From NCBI RefSeq assembly GCF_016545825.1, contig NC_052616.1:55373623-55437622 (forward strand): a stretch of 64,000 bases of DNA, written 5' to 3'. The DNA comes from Eucalyptus grandis. Lineage: Eukaryota; Streptophyta; Magnoliopsida; Myrtales; Myrtaceae. Below, one piece after another: positions 1 to 14,479 of this stretch. A program made the translations under genes and the position numbers. The stretch's first letter is position 1. Each line of letters opens with the position of its first letter. Below the pieces are notes generated by a model. The model saw only the letters and a program-made list of their open reading frames with translations, made no database searches and had not been told where the DNA came from.

Positions 1-170
1 ATTCTTACTAAGCGAGGCAAATGTCTTTGAGTCGGTATGCATGATCACCTCTACCCAAGAATAAAATTACAACTTAGTATGTAAAAGGTTAGCACAATAA
101 AACCGATCACATAATCTCTCAATGTCCAATATCTCTACCTATAAAGATCAAAACTTAGGCTTTGATACCA
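1..170 (-). mobile_element. Edge of an LTR retrotransposon: internal start and primer-binding site
   Basis: Read on the - strand, 158-170 is TGGTATCAAAGCC, which closely matches the initiator-tRNA-Met primer-binding site of plant retrotransposons (TGGTATCAGAGCC). It lies five bases inside an LTR end (TGTCACACCCC on + at 176). The element body therefore runs leftwards and out of the window. No gag coding is recognisable in 1-157. The lineage cannot be told from this. Confidence 0.6.
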
Positions 171-175
171 AAAGA

Positions 176-2245
176 TGTCACACCCCAAAACTACAGGAAA
201 ATGGAGATGACATGGTCGTTCTTCCTCACGAAGGACGCAACATTAAATATAACCAACTACCTAATAACAAAATGTATATCTCCAAACATACATACATATT
301 AGATAAACCAATAGATTGGTTACGACATCAGAGTTTCTATAGTCCACTAAAAAGAATATGTACAATCAGAACTCAACCAACCCAACAAACTTACAACAAC
401 TATATAATCAACTCCTTAAGCCATACCCTAAAATAAACTCCCAAAAGTTTCCCAACAGCGCTTTCGTCCTACTTGTTGCTAACCTTGGGACTTGAAAATA
501 TTAAAGATGAATGGAATGAGCAACCACAACTCAATGAGTAATACATAACATAAAAACATACCAAACTTCCACATTACACATTTAAAACTCAAGACATGGC
601 TCATTATTGCCAAACAAAAATATAATAACTTACATGAACTAAATGTGTTATATGTTACCTCAACTTAACTATATCAAATAGCAAAATTTCTCATTCATCC
701 ATAATAACAAAAGATGCATCACCAATTTGGTTCAATAATCGGACTCATCCTATATCATATCGATGGTTCATTCCATGCACAATATCTAAACTCAAAGCCC
801 TAGAGATGGCTCCCATGAAATTACATTATTGTATAACACTTAGCCCTTGACCATATATAGCAATAGTAAAAGGCCCTAGAGGTGGTTCTCACAAAATTAT
901 GTTATCATGTAGCACTTAACCCTTTACTACGCACCTCTAGTGCAAGGCTCTAGAGGTGGCTCCCACGTGACTCAAGTCACTATGTAGTACTTAGCCTTTG
1001 ACTATAAGGTCTTAGAGGTGACTCACACGAAATTTCGTTGTCGTTTAGCACTTAGTATTTTACCCATTCACAACACATTTTACTTCCTCAACACAACACA
1101 TATTATCTTACAATAGTCATCACATAATCACATAAATCAATTGTACCAAAATAGCATGCATAACTCTTCAAGAGAGGTTTGTCAAATCATCCCACAATAA
1201 CTCGAAAGCACCGAGCACTATATCCATCTTTATACAACAAATGGGTCATCATTTCCCTACACAAGTATATCTTGATTACTCTTACCTTGGTACATGAGTT
1301 TCACAAAACCAAAAAAGACATTAGTGCTACTCACTTGGGGATGCCCTACAATCAAGTAACACACGTTATTTGATCATTCGATCTTGCGATCCTATCAAAT
1401 AAGCTAGAAACAACATTAAATTTAGGTAACACATTACAGCAACCACGAAATAGCTATATTATGCCTAAACACTAACAAAACGATTCCTATGCGCTAACAA
1501 ATCGTATACTGAAAACAATTATTCAAGATGTTCGTAATGCATCACCTGAGCGTAAAACTTAGTTACGCTATAACTTTCTCTATCGAATCCCATTCCAAAC
1601 ATACTTCTAATCAATAGAAAACCCTTTTGACATACTACAATAATCCCAACTTGATATCCCAAAATCAAACCGAAAACTAAGAAAATAAGGGCTCGAAGTT
1701 GCTACACGCACACTATTTACTGCGCATGGGAAACTTCAAAATTTTGTTTCGGGCAAATTGTAAGTTTAAATCACGATCCGTAAAATCCAATGGCTCCACA
1801 ATATCTTAAAGTATCATTTCTATAAAATTACGTGGCTTAAGAACTCAAAAATCAGACTTCACCGCTCAATTATCTCAAAATTCCGAATTTAAATCCTAAA
1901 CCCGTAAATTACTTCAATTGGATGAACGATGGGCTTAATCTCTTAATGGGTGTTGTGTTATGAAGTTGAGTTAGCTTGGCAAGGCATCCGCAATGTGCAC
2001 ATGCCAAAACCCCTATCCTTTCTTCCCCTTTCTTTTCTTCTTCTTTTTCTTCTTCTTTCTTTCCTTTTCTTCTTTTCTCCCTCTCTACTAAAGTGGTTCA
2101 CGCTCTTAAAAGTGACCGACCACTGTTCACCCTTTTTCTCTTTTCTATTTTATTTTCTCTCTCTCTCTCTGACTTTTCAAACCTTCTTTTGTTTCTTTTT
2201 TAAGAACAAAGTGGACCTCACCACTAAGGAAAAAGAGTCCAACTA
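176..2245 (-). repeat. LTR family X, reversed copy (5' LTR with PBS)
   Basis: On the - strand this LTR ends GGGGTGTGACA at 176, next to the primer-binding site. The segment 1371-2245 recurs at 20314-21195 in the same orientation. The whole repeat recurs reversed at 27886-29838 plus 37221-37400 and at 60632-62372. For example 1440-1500 matches 28935-28990 on the other strand, and 1955-1990 matches 60835-60860. The T/C-rich block at 2015-2210 is A/G-rich in the forward copies. The right border is approximate because it merges into CRK upstream sequence. Long readings such as 1950-2345 are low-complexity and not genes. Confidence 0.6.
798..1065. repeat. Degenerate tandem repeat, about 75 bp x 4
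   Basis: Four diverged units each begin with a CCCTAGAGGTGGCTC-like phrase (starts near 798, 874, 948 and 1008) and continue into a CATGTAGCACTTAGCCCTTGAC-like phrase. The period is about 76, 74 and 62 bp. They lie inside LTR X. Confidence 0.7.
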
Positions 2246-3436
2246 TCATAAGATTCACCTGTTCTCACTAGCACTGCACAGGAGGCTTCTATTTACAAAA
2301 TTACAGAACAAGAAATTTAAGCGGAAGTTGTCTCTAACTGAATGAAGTGATAAAAAATGCTATGTCAACATTATTTTTCAACTTTTTTTATATAGCGAGT
2401 TAGGTGAAGCCCAGGTTAGCTTGATCTGAATGACATTTTCTCCCACATCAAATTGACACATTCAGGATTTTTCCTTTGAAGTGCTCTCAATAAAACTAGA
2501 ACCTAAAATCACAAGAAGATGAGTATATTTCCTTGCCATCATCTATTGAGAAAACATCACCTTTAGCGAAGGTTCCACTTTGGTTGGAAATCGCCATTCT
2601 CTTTGCATTTCTACTGAGTAAAAGGAGTCAATGCTTCTTCGAGACTCGAATCCCACGTTGCTTGGAAACCGCCGATTTCCTTGGCTTTTCTTGTTACTTG
2701 CAAAAGACAGATTTAAAGAAAAAGGAAGTCATTGCTTTTCCAGGACTTGGACTTTGCCCATTGAGAAACACGACAACTCTGTGCAAAACTTTGGCAATCC
2801 GTGTTGATGTCATTTTTGTTTTTTTTTTGTTTTTTTTTCTCTCTCTGAGATATCGATGATTTCGTAAATTTTCATAAGTTTTTAGTGGTCGGATACTTTC
2901 TTAACATTAAACCCTTCGTTTATTTGGTGTGGTTTCATATTAACTAAATTCAAATTCTTTAGGTCATTAAATGCCCCTTCGAATGGTATTATTGCTACCC
3001 TTTTCAAATCCACTGAACCCAATAATAGATATTTTAGGCTAAAATTAGTGAGGTGGATGATGGCTCTAGCCTTTGATTCTTTCAGGTTTTGCAAGATGTA
3101 ACCTTTTGTGATCTCGAACGAACTCTTATATCAATGTAAATTTAGAACTCAAGGTCTTTACAACTTTTAAACATTGAACTAAGTTGTTTGTCGTTATAAA
3201 TAGAAAAGCACAAAAGATTTTTTAAATATGTTATAAAATAATATGCATTGGAACTAATAATGTATAGGGCCTAGCCTACCGGGTATGGTGACCGCCCCTA
3301 CATAAAATGAATCAATACATTATATTTTGCACCCTATCCATCCCGGTATTTATGTTATCCAGGACTTGAGTCTGTTGAGTAATCCTTATATCAAGAGAGA
3401 TCTGAAACATCAATTAAAAAAAAAAACAAAACAAAA
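2246..3436 (+). repeat. CRK-type upstream region (promoter side of the CRK pseudogene)
   Basis: 2246-2890 is repeated at about 21200-21840 upstream of CRK2. 2830-3340 matches 54500-55050 immediately upstream of CRK3. The block around 2640-2790 (GAGACTCGAA, then CACGTTGCTTGGAAACCGCC, then GAGAAACACGACAACTCTG) also occurs at 5790-5900, 21560-21700, 22260-22400 and 54370-54450. This is therefore the ancestral promoter side of a CRK gene. No intact coding region is seen. Confidence 0.65.
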
Positions 3437-3800
3437 AGGATCCTTCAAATCTCCTTCTTGTGCTTCTTCTCTTGTTTGCTTCCACCATAAACACCCAATT
3501 CCCAGCAAACTACTGTGGTTCGACTGGCAAACTTCACCGCCAACAGCACCTACAAAACCACCCTCACCACCCTTCTCTCCTCCAACTCCACCACCAACTC
3601 CTCGTCCCTCTCCTACGGCTTCTTTAATGCCTTTGCTGCCGTCTCTGGTGCCTCCCAAACCCTCCCTTTGTGTCTTTGGCCTGTGCCGTAGTGACTTAAC
3701 CACTGTGAGCTGCCGCGCCTAACTCAATGTCTTGGCCTCTGACATCTGCCACCTTTGCCCCCTCCAGGAGGAGGCAATCCTCTACGTTGATAACTGTATC
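3437..3800 (+). pseudogene. CRK pseudogene, first-exon fragment (first DUF26 domain)
   Basis: This is a remnant of a CRK first exon. It can be followed from the signal peptide (TINTQFPANYCGS-like) through the first DUF26 domain to the CPLQEEAILY region. The start ATG is gone. One base is inserted near 3528 (GGCAAAC where the paralogues have GGCAAC), and extra bases near 3665 disturb the frame again. The third cysteine of the C-X8-C-X2-C motif is a TAA stop near 3719. Homology ends after about 3800. The second DUF26 domain, the membrane segment and the kinase exons are missing. The opening GGATCCTTCAAATCTCC is closer to CRK3 (GGATCCTTCAGATCTCC) than to CRK1 or CRK2 (GGATCTTGC), so it belongs to the CRK3-like branch. 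Confidence 0.85.
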
Positions 3801-3883
3801 ACAATGGACATAATTTTAGATTTTTTTTTTATAACTTTTGCCCCTTTTTTTTTTATCTCTAACTTTTTAGGCCCATGTGTACA

Positions 3884-3920
<37 letters not shown>

Positions 3921-3924
3921 GTAT
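3884..3924. repeat. Microsatellite (AT)n followed by (GTAT)n
   Basis: A run of alternating A and T passes directly into repeated GTAT units, just after the CRK pseudogene fragment. The short readings across it are repeat artefacts. Confidence 0.9.
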
Positions 3925-4439
3925 GCGCCCGCTACACGCAATATAAAGAAAGAAAAAAAAATTGAATTAGTTGAAGAGAACCTTCTCCCACAGATAAGAA
4001 AACCGCCTCCGGCCGTCCCCATGATCCAGATTTCATTCGAATTAAAAGGTGGCACTAGTGTACACACCTCAAACTCAAAAAATAATTTAACAAGATCTAT
4101 GACGTCCATTAAATATATGAAAAAATCATCTTAGAAGCAAAACAAATCAGCATCTTAAAGATTATATATAGTAGTACCTTAACCCTAAACTTTTATCATT
4201 CGTGGCTAATAGTCAATTGGAATCGAAATATGGGGTCAATCTTCCGCTTAGGAGATCAAAGTACGGTTCATTCCTTCATTAGCAATAATTCAGCTTGCAA
4301 GTTCTTCCTTTCTCATTTTCGAAATATTTTATGTTGAGCTATTGCTTAAGAGACTTTTGGTCGTCCTTGGCGTACCATATTAGATTCTTGGAAAAAGTTC
4401 ATCCCAAATTGATTATGACTCAGCAAAGAACCACAAAAA
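3925..4439. other. Unassigned intergenic DNA
   Basis: No coding region, RNA gene or clear repeat is recognised. The sequence is AT-rich and absent from the CRK2 copy of this flank. Confidence 0.4.
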
Positions 4440-5250
4440 CAATGTTGTTTTGGTGTAGATTTGCATTTTAATATAAAAATTAATTAAATTAAATTATAAA
4501 AAATTAATTAAAAATTAAAATTAAAATAAAAAGGAAGAGGGCGGGAGACCGAGCCCTTGCCACCGCCACCAGGTGTGGGGAGGTTTGGTTGGCCCCTAGT
4601 CGGCGACCTCGACCGATCAATAGTGAGGGCCCACAAGCCCTTGCCGAGATCTAGGGAGAGGGTCACGGCCCTCCCTCAAATTCGGCGAGAGTTGGCAGCC
4701 ATCGCTCGATCCGGCTAAGGGCCACAATCCTCACCCCAAATCTGGGCGAGGGCTCACAAGCCTTTGCCACCGGTCGGCCGGGATTGCCACCTCGAGCCGG
4801 GCTTGGTGACCCCACTGACCATCGCCCAACCGTCACCAGCCCTTCTCGGTGGTGGCGGGGCGGTGGTGAAGGCGAGGACTCAGCCCTCAACTGCGCCCCC
4901 TTGGCTTTTTTTTTTTTTTTTTTTTTTTCCTTTTAATATTTGTATTTTTAAATTTTTTAAATAAATTGTTTTAAATTATATTTAACTAATTTTTATATTA
5001 ATTTTTTACCACATCAACAGCAAAAACGACATTGTTTTGCATTTGTCTAGCCACGTTAGCGTGCACAACGACGCCATTTTGCACTTATTTCGTTGGAAAA
5101 TCACCACATCAGTATTTTGGCTGGATTTTCTCATTGTTGGCACTTAAGTGATCAATTTTGCTCCAATTTTGGCACTTGAGTGTCACTTTCCTATCTTTTG
5201 GCACTTTAGTATCCCTCTCTACCAGGTTTTGGCACTCAAGTTGTCCAACA
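4440..5250. mobile_element. Non-autonomous DNA element with a GC-rich core (degenerate TIRs)
   Basis: A GC-rich core (about 4540-4905) is flanked by AT-rich arms. The left arm (4436-4475, CAAAAACAATGTTGTTTTGG) is partly an inverted match to the right arm (5020-5045, GCAAAAACGACATTGTTTTG). The core repeats phrases such as GGCGAGGGCTCACAAGCC and resembles in style the core of the better preserved element at 31478-32671. Outer ends and a target duplication are not clear. The ORFs at 4663-4964 are composition artefacts. Confidence 0.5.
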
Positions 5251-5256
5251 CTCTCA

Positions 5257-6174
5257 GATTCTTCCATTCCCACTTGCACTACACACTAGGCTTCTAATTT
5301 TAAATTATGGAATAGGAGATTTGAGTGGAAGTTTCCTGTGACCGAACAAAGTATATGAAAAATGTCATGTTAACATTATTTTTCAACTTTTTTTTTTTTT
5401 TGGTTTAGTGGGGCAAGTTTGGATCAGCTCAGATGAGCATTCGCACATTTCAAGTGATGCACTTCCTTGTGTGATCTTTAGGATACACTCTTGACGTCAA
5501 TTGATGCATTCGGCATTTTATTCATGGAGTGCTCTAAATGAAACTTGAGACTAAAATCACAAGGTGATGAACAAATTTCCTTTGACATCTAGTTAATCAT
5601 CTGTTGAAAAACATCATATTGTCAGTAATGTTTTCACTGGTAAAGATTCCACATTGCTTGGCAATAGCCGGCCAATAGACGGACTCGGCAGAAGGCGTCA
5701 ACGCTTTTTTATTATAATTGCAGAAGACCGAGACTCCGTACAATGGAGACTTTGCTTTTCCATTAGAGTCGATGCTTCGTCGAGACGCCAGTTGCTCATT
5801 GCTTGGAAATCGCCGGTCGTCTGATTATACTAGCAGTAGAAGGAGTCAATATTTATACGAGACTCGCACGTCGCCCCATGAGAAACACGACCACTCTACA
5901 ACAGCTTGGTAAACATGAGAAAGAAAAAAAGGGGAGGAGAATTGGAGGATCCATTTTTCTTCTCTTTTCTCTTTTGTTTTTTTAGGTGTCTTGGGTCTCT
6001 CTTTGATGTGGTGTGCGTATATGTATTTATTTATTTTTAATTTTTTTGCTGAGGTATTGATGACGTGATAAATTTTCATTGGATATTTCAACATATTTAA
6101 CTTCTTAAGATTAAACCCTTCGTTCATGTCGGGTCTATCAAAGCGACACCCGAGACACCCAAAGAGAAAAAAAA
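5257..6174 (+). promoter_or_regulatory. CRK1 upstream region and 5' leader
   Basis: This is conserved with 21840-22663 upstream of CRK2. The leader just before the start (CTATCAAAG, GACACCCGAGACACCC, AAAGAGAAAA) is shared with CRK2 and recognisable before CRK3, so it is probably transcribed 5' UTR. TTTGACATCTAG near 5580 contains a W-box core (TTGAC) and is conserved in CRK2 (about 22090). W-boxes are WRKY-binding sites in known defence promoters, but their use here is inferred. The transcription start cannot be fixed from sequence alone. Confidence 0.55.
5491..5500. promoter_or_regulatory. Palindromic TTGACGTCAA (bZIP/TGA-type core with W-box ends)
   Basis: A perfect 10-bp palindrome holding TGACGTCA, the classic bZIP/TGA-factor core, with TTGAC on both strands. 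It lies about 680 bp before the CRK1 start. At the matching place upstream of CRK2 (about 21998-22012) the sequence reads CGATGTCAATTG, so the palindrome is broken there. Function is inferred from the motif only. Confidence 0.4.
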
Positions 6175-9583
<3,409 letters not shown>

Positions 9584-10182
9584 GCTTAGAAAATGGGAAA
9601 TCAGTGTGCCCTGCACATTACTTTTTGTGTTTGTCATGGTTTTCAGATCATCAAATTACATTATCATGATTTACTTCTTCCTTAGATTATTTAGGATTTA
9701 TATGGCTTCATTGCTTGGGATTATATCCAGATTCATAGGATGTTGGAAGTGAAGGATACTCACAAAAAGTCATGTCTGACACTACTTCTGTTAAGATAAG
9801 AGCAGCTAGAACAGCTTGCTCTTATGGAATTCATGTTGGACTAGGTCATTTTAGGGGTGATTTTAGGTGAGCTCCATGTCAGTAGTTTGATTAAAACAGA
9901 TATATAAGATACACAGAATTATAGCTGCCGAGATAATAATGAGAATTTGACTCCAATTATCTACTTAGTCTAATTGGTTCCACAAGTTGAATGATTTTCA
10001 TATAGTTAACCACTTTCATCTTATCATGTATTTACCATTTTTCTTATACGCGTAAGTTTCATGAATTGAATTTGTTGACTTCCCATCTCGGGTATTACAG
10101 AAACTAGGCAGGTCTTTTACTCTCGTGTGCATCCGACTATAGCCGCAATAGATTATAGTTTACCGACATATTTTATGGGTCA
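9584..10182 (+). other. CRK1 3' region
   Basis: This matches the 3' flanks of CRK2 (26047-26680) and CRK3 (58917-59505) closely, so the tandem duplication extends past the stop codon. The phrase GTGCCCTGCACATTACTTTT shortly after the stop is identical in all three and probably lies in the 3' UTR. Homology stops abruptly at 10180 (TTTTATGGGT) where LTR Y begins. Confidence 0.6.
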
Positions 10183-11766
10183 TGTGACATCCTGATTTTC
10201 AGGTTCTGTTTTTGATTGAATAAGTTGGGCTTTTCATCAATGCGCCTATAGTTCTTTTCCCTAAGCTAATCACTAACGAGATAACTAGCCTATTAGGTAA
10301 AGCCGTTAAGGAATCTAAACACAATAGACTTGAGAATTCGACTAAGAATCAACTGATCGACTGTGCTAATCTGCAAGAGTCATTACGACACCGTCAAAAT
10401 CGATCAGAGAGTGGAGATAGGTCGATTTGATAGAGGTATATGATTAGTGTGTGGGTGATTCCACCTAATTGTAAAATTTCTGTCGAGCGGCACTAGATCA
10501 ATTTTTCTATCATTTCTGTACCCTGTGTCCGTAATTGAAACCTCGAGATTTTCAAAACAACCAAGAGTCACCAATGTGTCTAAGATGCACAATGTGGCTC
10601 GAAAATAATCAACCATGGGTCAATTGCGCTAAAAATTCTTAAAAGCTACTCGATAGGTTAGGTCACGCTAAAATCGCATCAGATTGAAATTAACCGTAAA
10701 TTTGAACCCGATTTCAGAAATTGAAAGTTCTGTCATGTCACAATTCATTTTTGGAATGTCGACTCATCCTCCGAAGAATTTTCGGCGAGTTCGGGATTTT
10801 TATGGAAAATCAATTCGGCAAGTTCGGGATTTTTACAAAAAATCAATTCGAACAATTCGAAAGAAAAAACCAAATTGAAAGAATTTTTGGCCTCCTTAGT
10901 GAGCTAATTGGTGCAAGGAAAGTGTAGAAATTATGTGGGTTCTTCTTCAAAAAAATTGGACATCAAATTGGAGAATTGGTGAAGAAATTGAAGTCTATTC
11001 GGGAGAAATTCGGAGCCTTGGATGGGGGCTGCAACATTGGCACTAAAATTGAGTAATTTGGAAGATTAAATTGCAAGAAAGTATTAGGGGAGCAAGCATT
11101 AAGTGATATTTTTGTTGACTTTTGGCCCCACTCTCTAAGCTTCTCTTGCAAGCTTGGCTGGCTGTCCTCATCCTTTCGCTGCTTCTGCTTCGGTTCTTTT
11201 CCTCCTTCACATATCTACCGCTAGCTTCCTCTCCATCTTTTTCTTTTTCTCCGTAACCGGCCACCCCCCAATTCGCTGCCATCTCCATCGAATTTGCTGC
11301 CCCACCTTCTTCGTGTCTTCATTTCAGCTGCACGAACTCAAGCCGCTGAGTCAGCTCCTTCGTTCGCAATGCTTACCCCACACAGCGACCGAAGCTGCTC
11401 CACTATTCCCTATTCCACCTCCCCCCCAACCATCAACCCAGCAACCCACGAAGCTGACTCCTCCACGTTTCCTTGAGCCAGCTGCCCCACGTCCGAAGTA
11501 AATCCCTGCCCGAAGCTGCTCCTTCCAACGGTTTGTTGACTGTCAAACCTCCATGCTACAGCTGCCACGAAGACCAGCAAGCCCCAACAAGATTCAATCA
11601 TCCATATTCATAATCACAAGCACAATTAACTGCAGAATATAAGTGTTCAAAAGCACAACCAGTTCAAAGTGTTCTCAAAGTGTTCAACACACACAAACAC
11701 GCAACCAGTTCATTTCAAAAATTAAATCTGCGAACAAATAGTTCAAAGTTCAAATCTGCACTCATT
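10183..11766 (+). repeat. LTR family Y, forward 5' portion
   Basis: It starts TGTGACATCCTGA exactly where CRK1 flank homology ends. From 10240 to about 10790 it aligns with 34275-34780 and, reversed, with 33770-34270. Shared phrases include TATAGTTCTTTTCCCTAAG, GTGCTAATCTGCAAG, CCACCTAATTG and ACCTCGAGATTTTC. Beyond about 10800 the similarity fades by eye, although a GC-rich Ser/Pro/Ala-coding stretch (11150-11600) resembles the layout of the right arm at 34970-35340. The right end merges with the truncated copia element and is not defined. The small ORFs here look like chance readings. Confidence 0.6.
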
Positions 11767-11869
11767 CACCCCCTTTTTGTCAGCAGCAAAAAAGAAAGAG
11801 AATTTCAAAATGATAGAATTGAAAAGATTGAATCAATCAGGTTTGTCTGGAGGTTTGTCCGGGGCTCAA

Positions 11870-14097
11870 ACCAGTTGGAAATCCTCAAGCAACTACACTG
11901 CCTCTTCCACTTTGTCTACAGCCTGGGACGTCTGTTGATTCAAAGCCTCAACTTTAGTGTCAAGAGACTATACCTTGACATGAAGTCCATCGAAAGAGTC
12001 TATGGAAGACTGTAGGGCAGTGTAGAGCTTGTAAATCTCGTACACCATTGTGTATTGGTGAGCCTTCACCTCCAAAAGGAGCTCAACCAACGTTGCATAG
12101 TTGGGATTAGTTTCGGTTTGGACATTGGCTTCAACGAAGTTAGTTAGAGGAGTATCAAGAGATGGAGGAGCAGCGATTTGAATATGAGCATCTTGTTGCT
12201 TTTCCTAATTGGGAGTCTCTTCTTCAATCTCAGTCTTAGGAAAGTGAGATGTAAAGACTTCTTCTAGATCTGCAAGGAATCTGCAAATGCTATCACTAGT
12301 AGTAGGAATGCCATCACTAGTAGTAGGAATTTTCTCAAGATCTCCCCCTGACTTGTTGCCTTCGAGTTGAGATGAGATTTCTCATTTGGCAGCCTTTTCT
12401 TTTTCAGCATTAGATCCTTTCCCTTGTGGATTTTTATCGTCTTTGGAAGCAACATCTTCTCTTCCTTCTTCAGAAACTCCATTCTCAGTCTCATTTGAAA
12501 GTGGTATGGAACCACTTGCTCCATCTGAGTCTTCATCTTCATGGTCCTTCTCCGTTGATCTTTTAGGCTCAACTTCTTCTCCGTCTTGCTCTTCTTCTTC
12601 TTTTGCTTGTTCTTCTTCTGCTGTTTCTGCTTTTGCTTCTGCTTCAACTTCATCTTCCTCTGTTTCTTAATAATCAATTCCTTGAAGATTCCTCAAGGCA
12701 AGAGCAGAGATGGTCAGGTCATCCTCCTCTTCTTCATCCATCAGGAGGACACGCCTTTTCTGCTTCTTTGAAGTTGCTTAAGCAACACTCTTCCCTTTTC
12801 TTTTCTTTGTAGAAGTCGATTCTGCCTTAGTTCTGCTTGTTGATTCCTTCTTCAAACACTCAATCGCCTTGGTTAGATCCTTCATCCTCATATTCAAAAT
12901 CATCTTTAGTCCTATCACCATAGGGCTAATAGTTTGTGGGCAGAGTAGAGAGGGGAATTGGATCTTGAAGTGGCGAAACAACTTGGTGATCAACGCTGCA
13001 TAAGGCAACTACCATTTTTCCTTCATAAATATCTTGTACATGTGTAGGAAAATGGTGTGGGGCAGAGAAAAAGGAATGCCATTGCAAATGGCCGACATGA
13101 CCTTTGCTTCGAATTTGGACATGTCAATCTTGGAGGCTACCTTGGGTATGATGCAATTTATCACAATTTTGTACACTAAAACACCAGATGCTAGCAATTG
13201 AGAGTAAGTGATACTCCCAGTAGGCATCCTGTCCTCCACCAAGTAACGTGTTGCTTGATCGATTGAGATTTGGATCGGTTGAAAGCCACTTCTTTCTACT
13301 CCCAGAATGTCAGTGAGAGTGTCAACATCCACAAGAAAAGCTTTTTCACAGATCGTGAACTGAATGTGAATCTAGTCAAGAAAGGATAGATTCGAGTAAA
13401 AGTAGGCAGTTAACTTAGGATAAGCCATCGTAGTCTCAGCACAAAATTTTTCAAGTTGAAGAGCAGCCAACTTTGCCCTTAAATCAACCTTGATCGAGTC
13501 CAGAAAATCGAAATCCACTGTTCGAGAGTTTATCACCCCTCTGTTCAACATCTAGGTATAAACCCTTTTGTGCTCCTTAGAACGAAACAATCTCGTTCTC
13601 TCTCCAAGAACATCAGCAGTAACACCCATTCTGGGTTGGAAATTCAAATAAATCCACTCATCATCATCTTTTTTTTTTTCAAGATGCTTAGAACTGAATA
13701 TAGGGTCAGAAGGAAAATAAAGAAATGCTTTGTCTGCCGAACCTTCCAGCACTATACCCAACCGTTCCATTGTTCTTAAGAACACAGTCTTGTTGCTATG
13801 CCCATGTCCTCGTAGGAAATTAGCAATAAAAGTCATGGGAGAACCACCCTGCTTTAGATAAGTGTAGTGCTTATAAAGAACTCGAGGTGTTAGAGTTCAG
13901 AGAGGAACTACTTCTTGCTCAACTTCCTCTTCCAAAGGTTGGCATGGAGGGTTCTGTGGAAAGTGCTGCAGAGAGTCTTCTTTAGCGAGATCGAAATGCA
14001 TTGGTCCTTCTAGCATGCTTTGAGGACCTTAACTAGCAATCCGAGAGGAATTCCTTTGGAATGACATGGATGTAGACTTTGAAGATTTTGAAGACAT
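11870..14097 (-). pseudogene. Extra 3' ORF of the Sirevirus (env-like / coiled-coil region), broken
   Basis: On the - strand, downstream of RNase H, a broken frame can start at the Met at 14097 (MSSKSSKSTSMSFQ). It runs through 13836-13552 (MTFIANFLRGHGHSNKTV) and 13332-13009 (a domain like those annotated as putative plant transposon protein), then a Lys/Glu-rich low-complexity stretch (12677-12264). It ends in a heptad-like stretch to about 11870 containing EIYKLYTALQSSIDSFDGL. Several stops and shifts interrupt it. Sireviruses are known to carry an additional env-like ORF at this position; its role is unproven. The serine-rich + strand reading at 12386-12670 is a shadow of the acidic/basic repeats. 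Confidence 0.6.
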
Positions 14098-14479
14098 GTT
14101 CGAGTGAAAAAGGTGGAAACTTGCATAAGGGTTTTGAGAGTAAGAACGAGAGTGAGAGAGAATCAGTATTCTAGGGTTTTGAAAAGATGTGATTGAAGGA
14201 AATACCATAAAGTATTTTAAAGAAAATGAAACGTCACAACGAAAAAGGGTATACAAAGTGTCATAAGAAGGAAAAATGCCTTTTCAAAACAAATTTTAAA
14301 AAGGTAATTGCTGAAAAATTTAAAATCCTAAAATTACCAATAAAATAGTAATTTCTAAAAATAAAATAGGCAAGCGACGATTCAAATAATCATACATTTT
14401 CATACCAAAAATAAAATACCTTGATTCGAGAGATTCTCAATTACAGTAGCTTCTGAATTTCTGAGTTTGACCAACTTCA

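Noticed and set aside
176..1363. An LTR ending at 1363 (CA) because CRK2-side homology starts at about 1368
   Set aside because: Similarity to the forward copies continues across 1363, so the break reflects the copia insertion in the CRK2-side copy, not an LTR border.
1950..2345. 131-codon hydrophobic Phe/Leu/Ser-rich ORF
   Set aside because: Derived from the T/C-rich tract of LTR X; the same tract at 20940-21150 does not keep the frame.
12386..12670. 94-codon serine-rich ORF on +
   Set aside because: Exact shadow of the Lys/Glu-rich section of the copia 3' ORF on the - strand.
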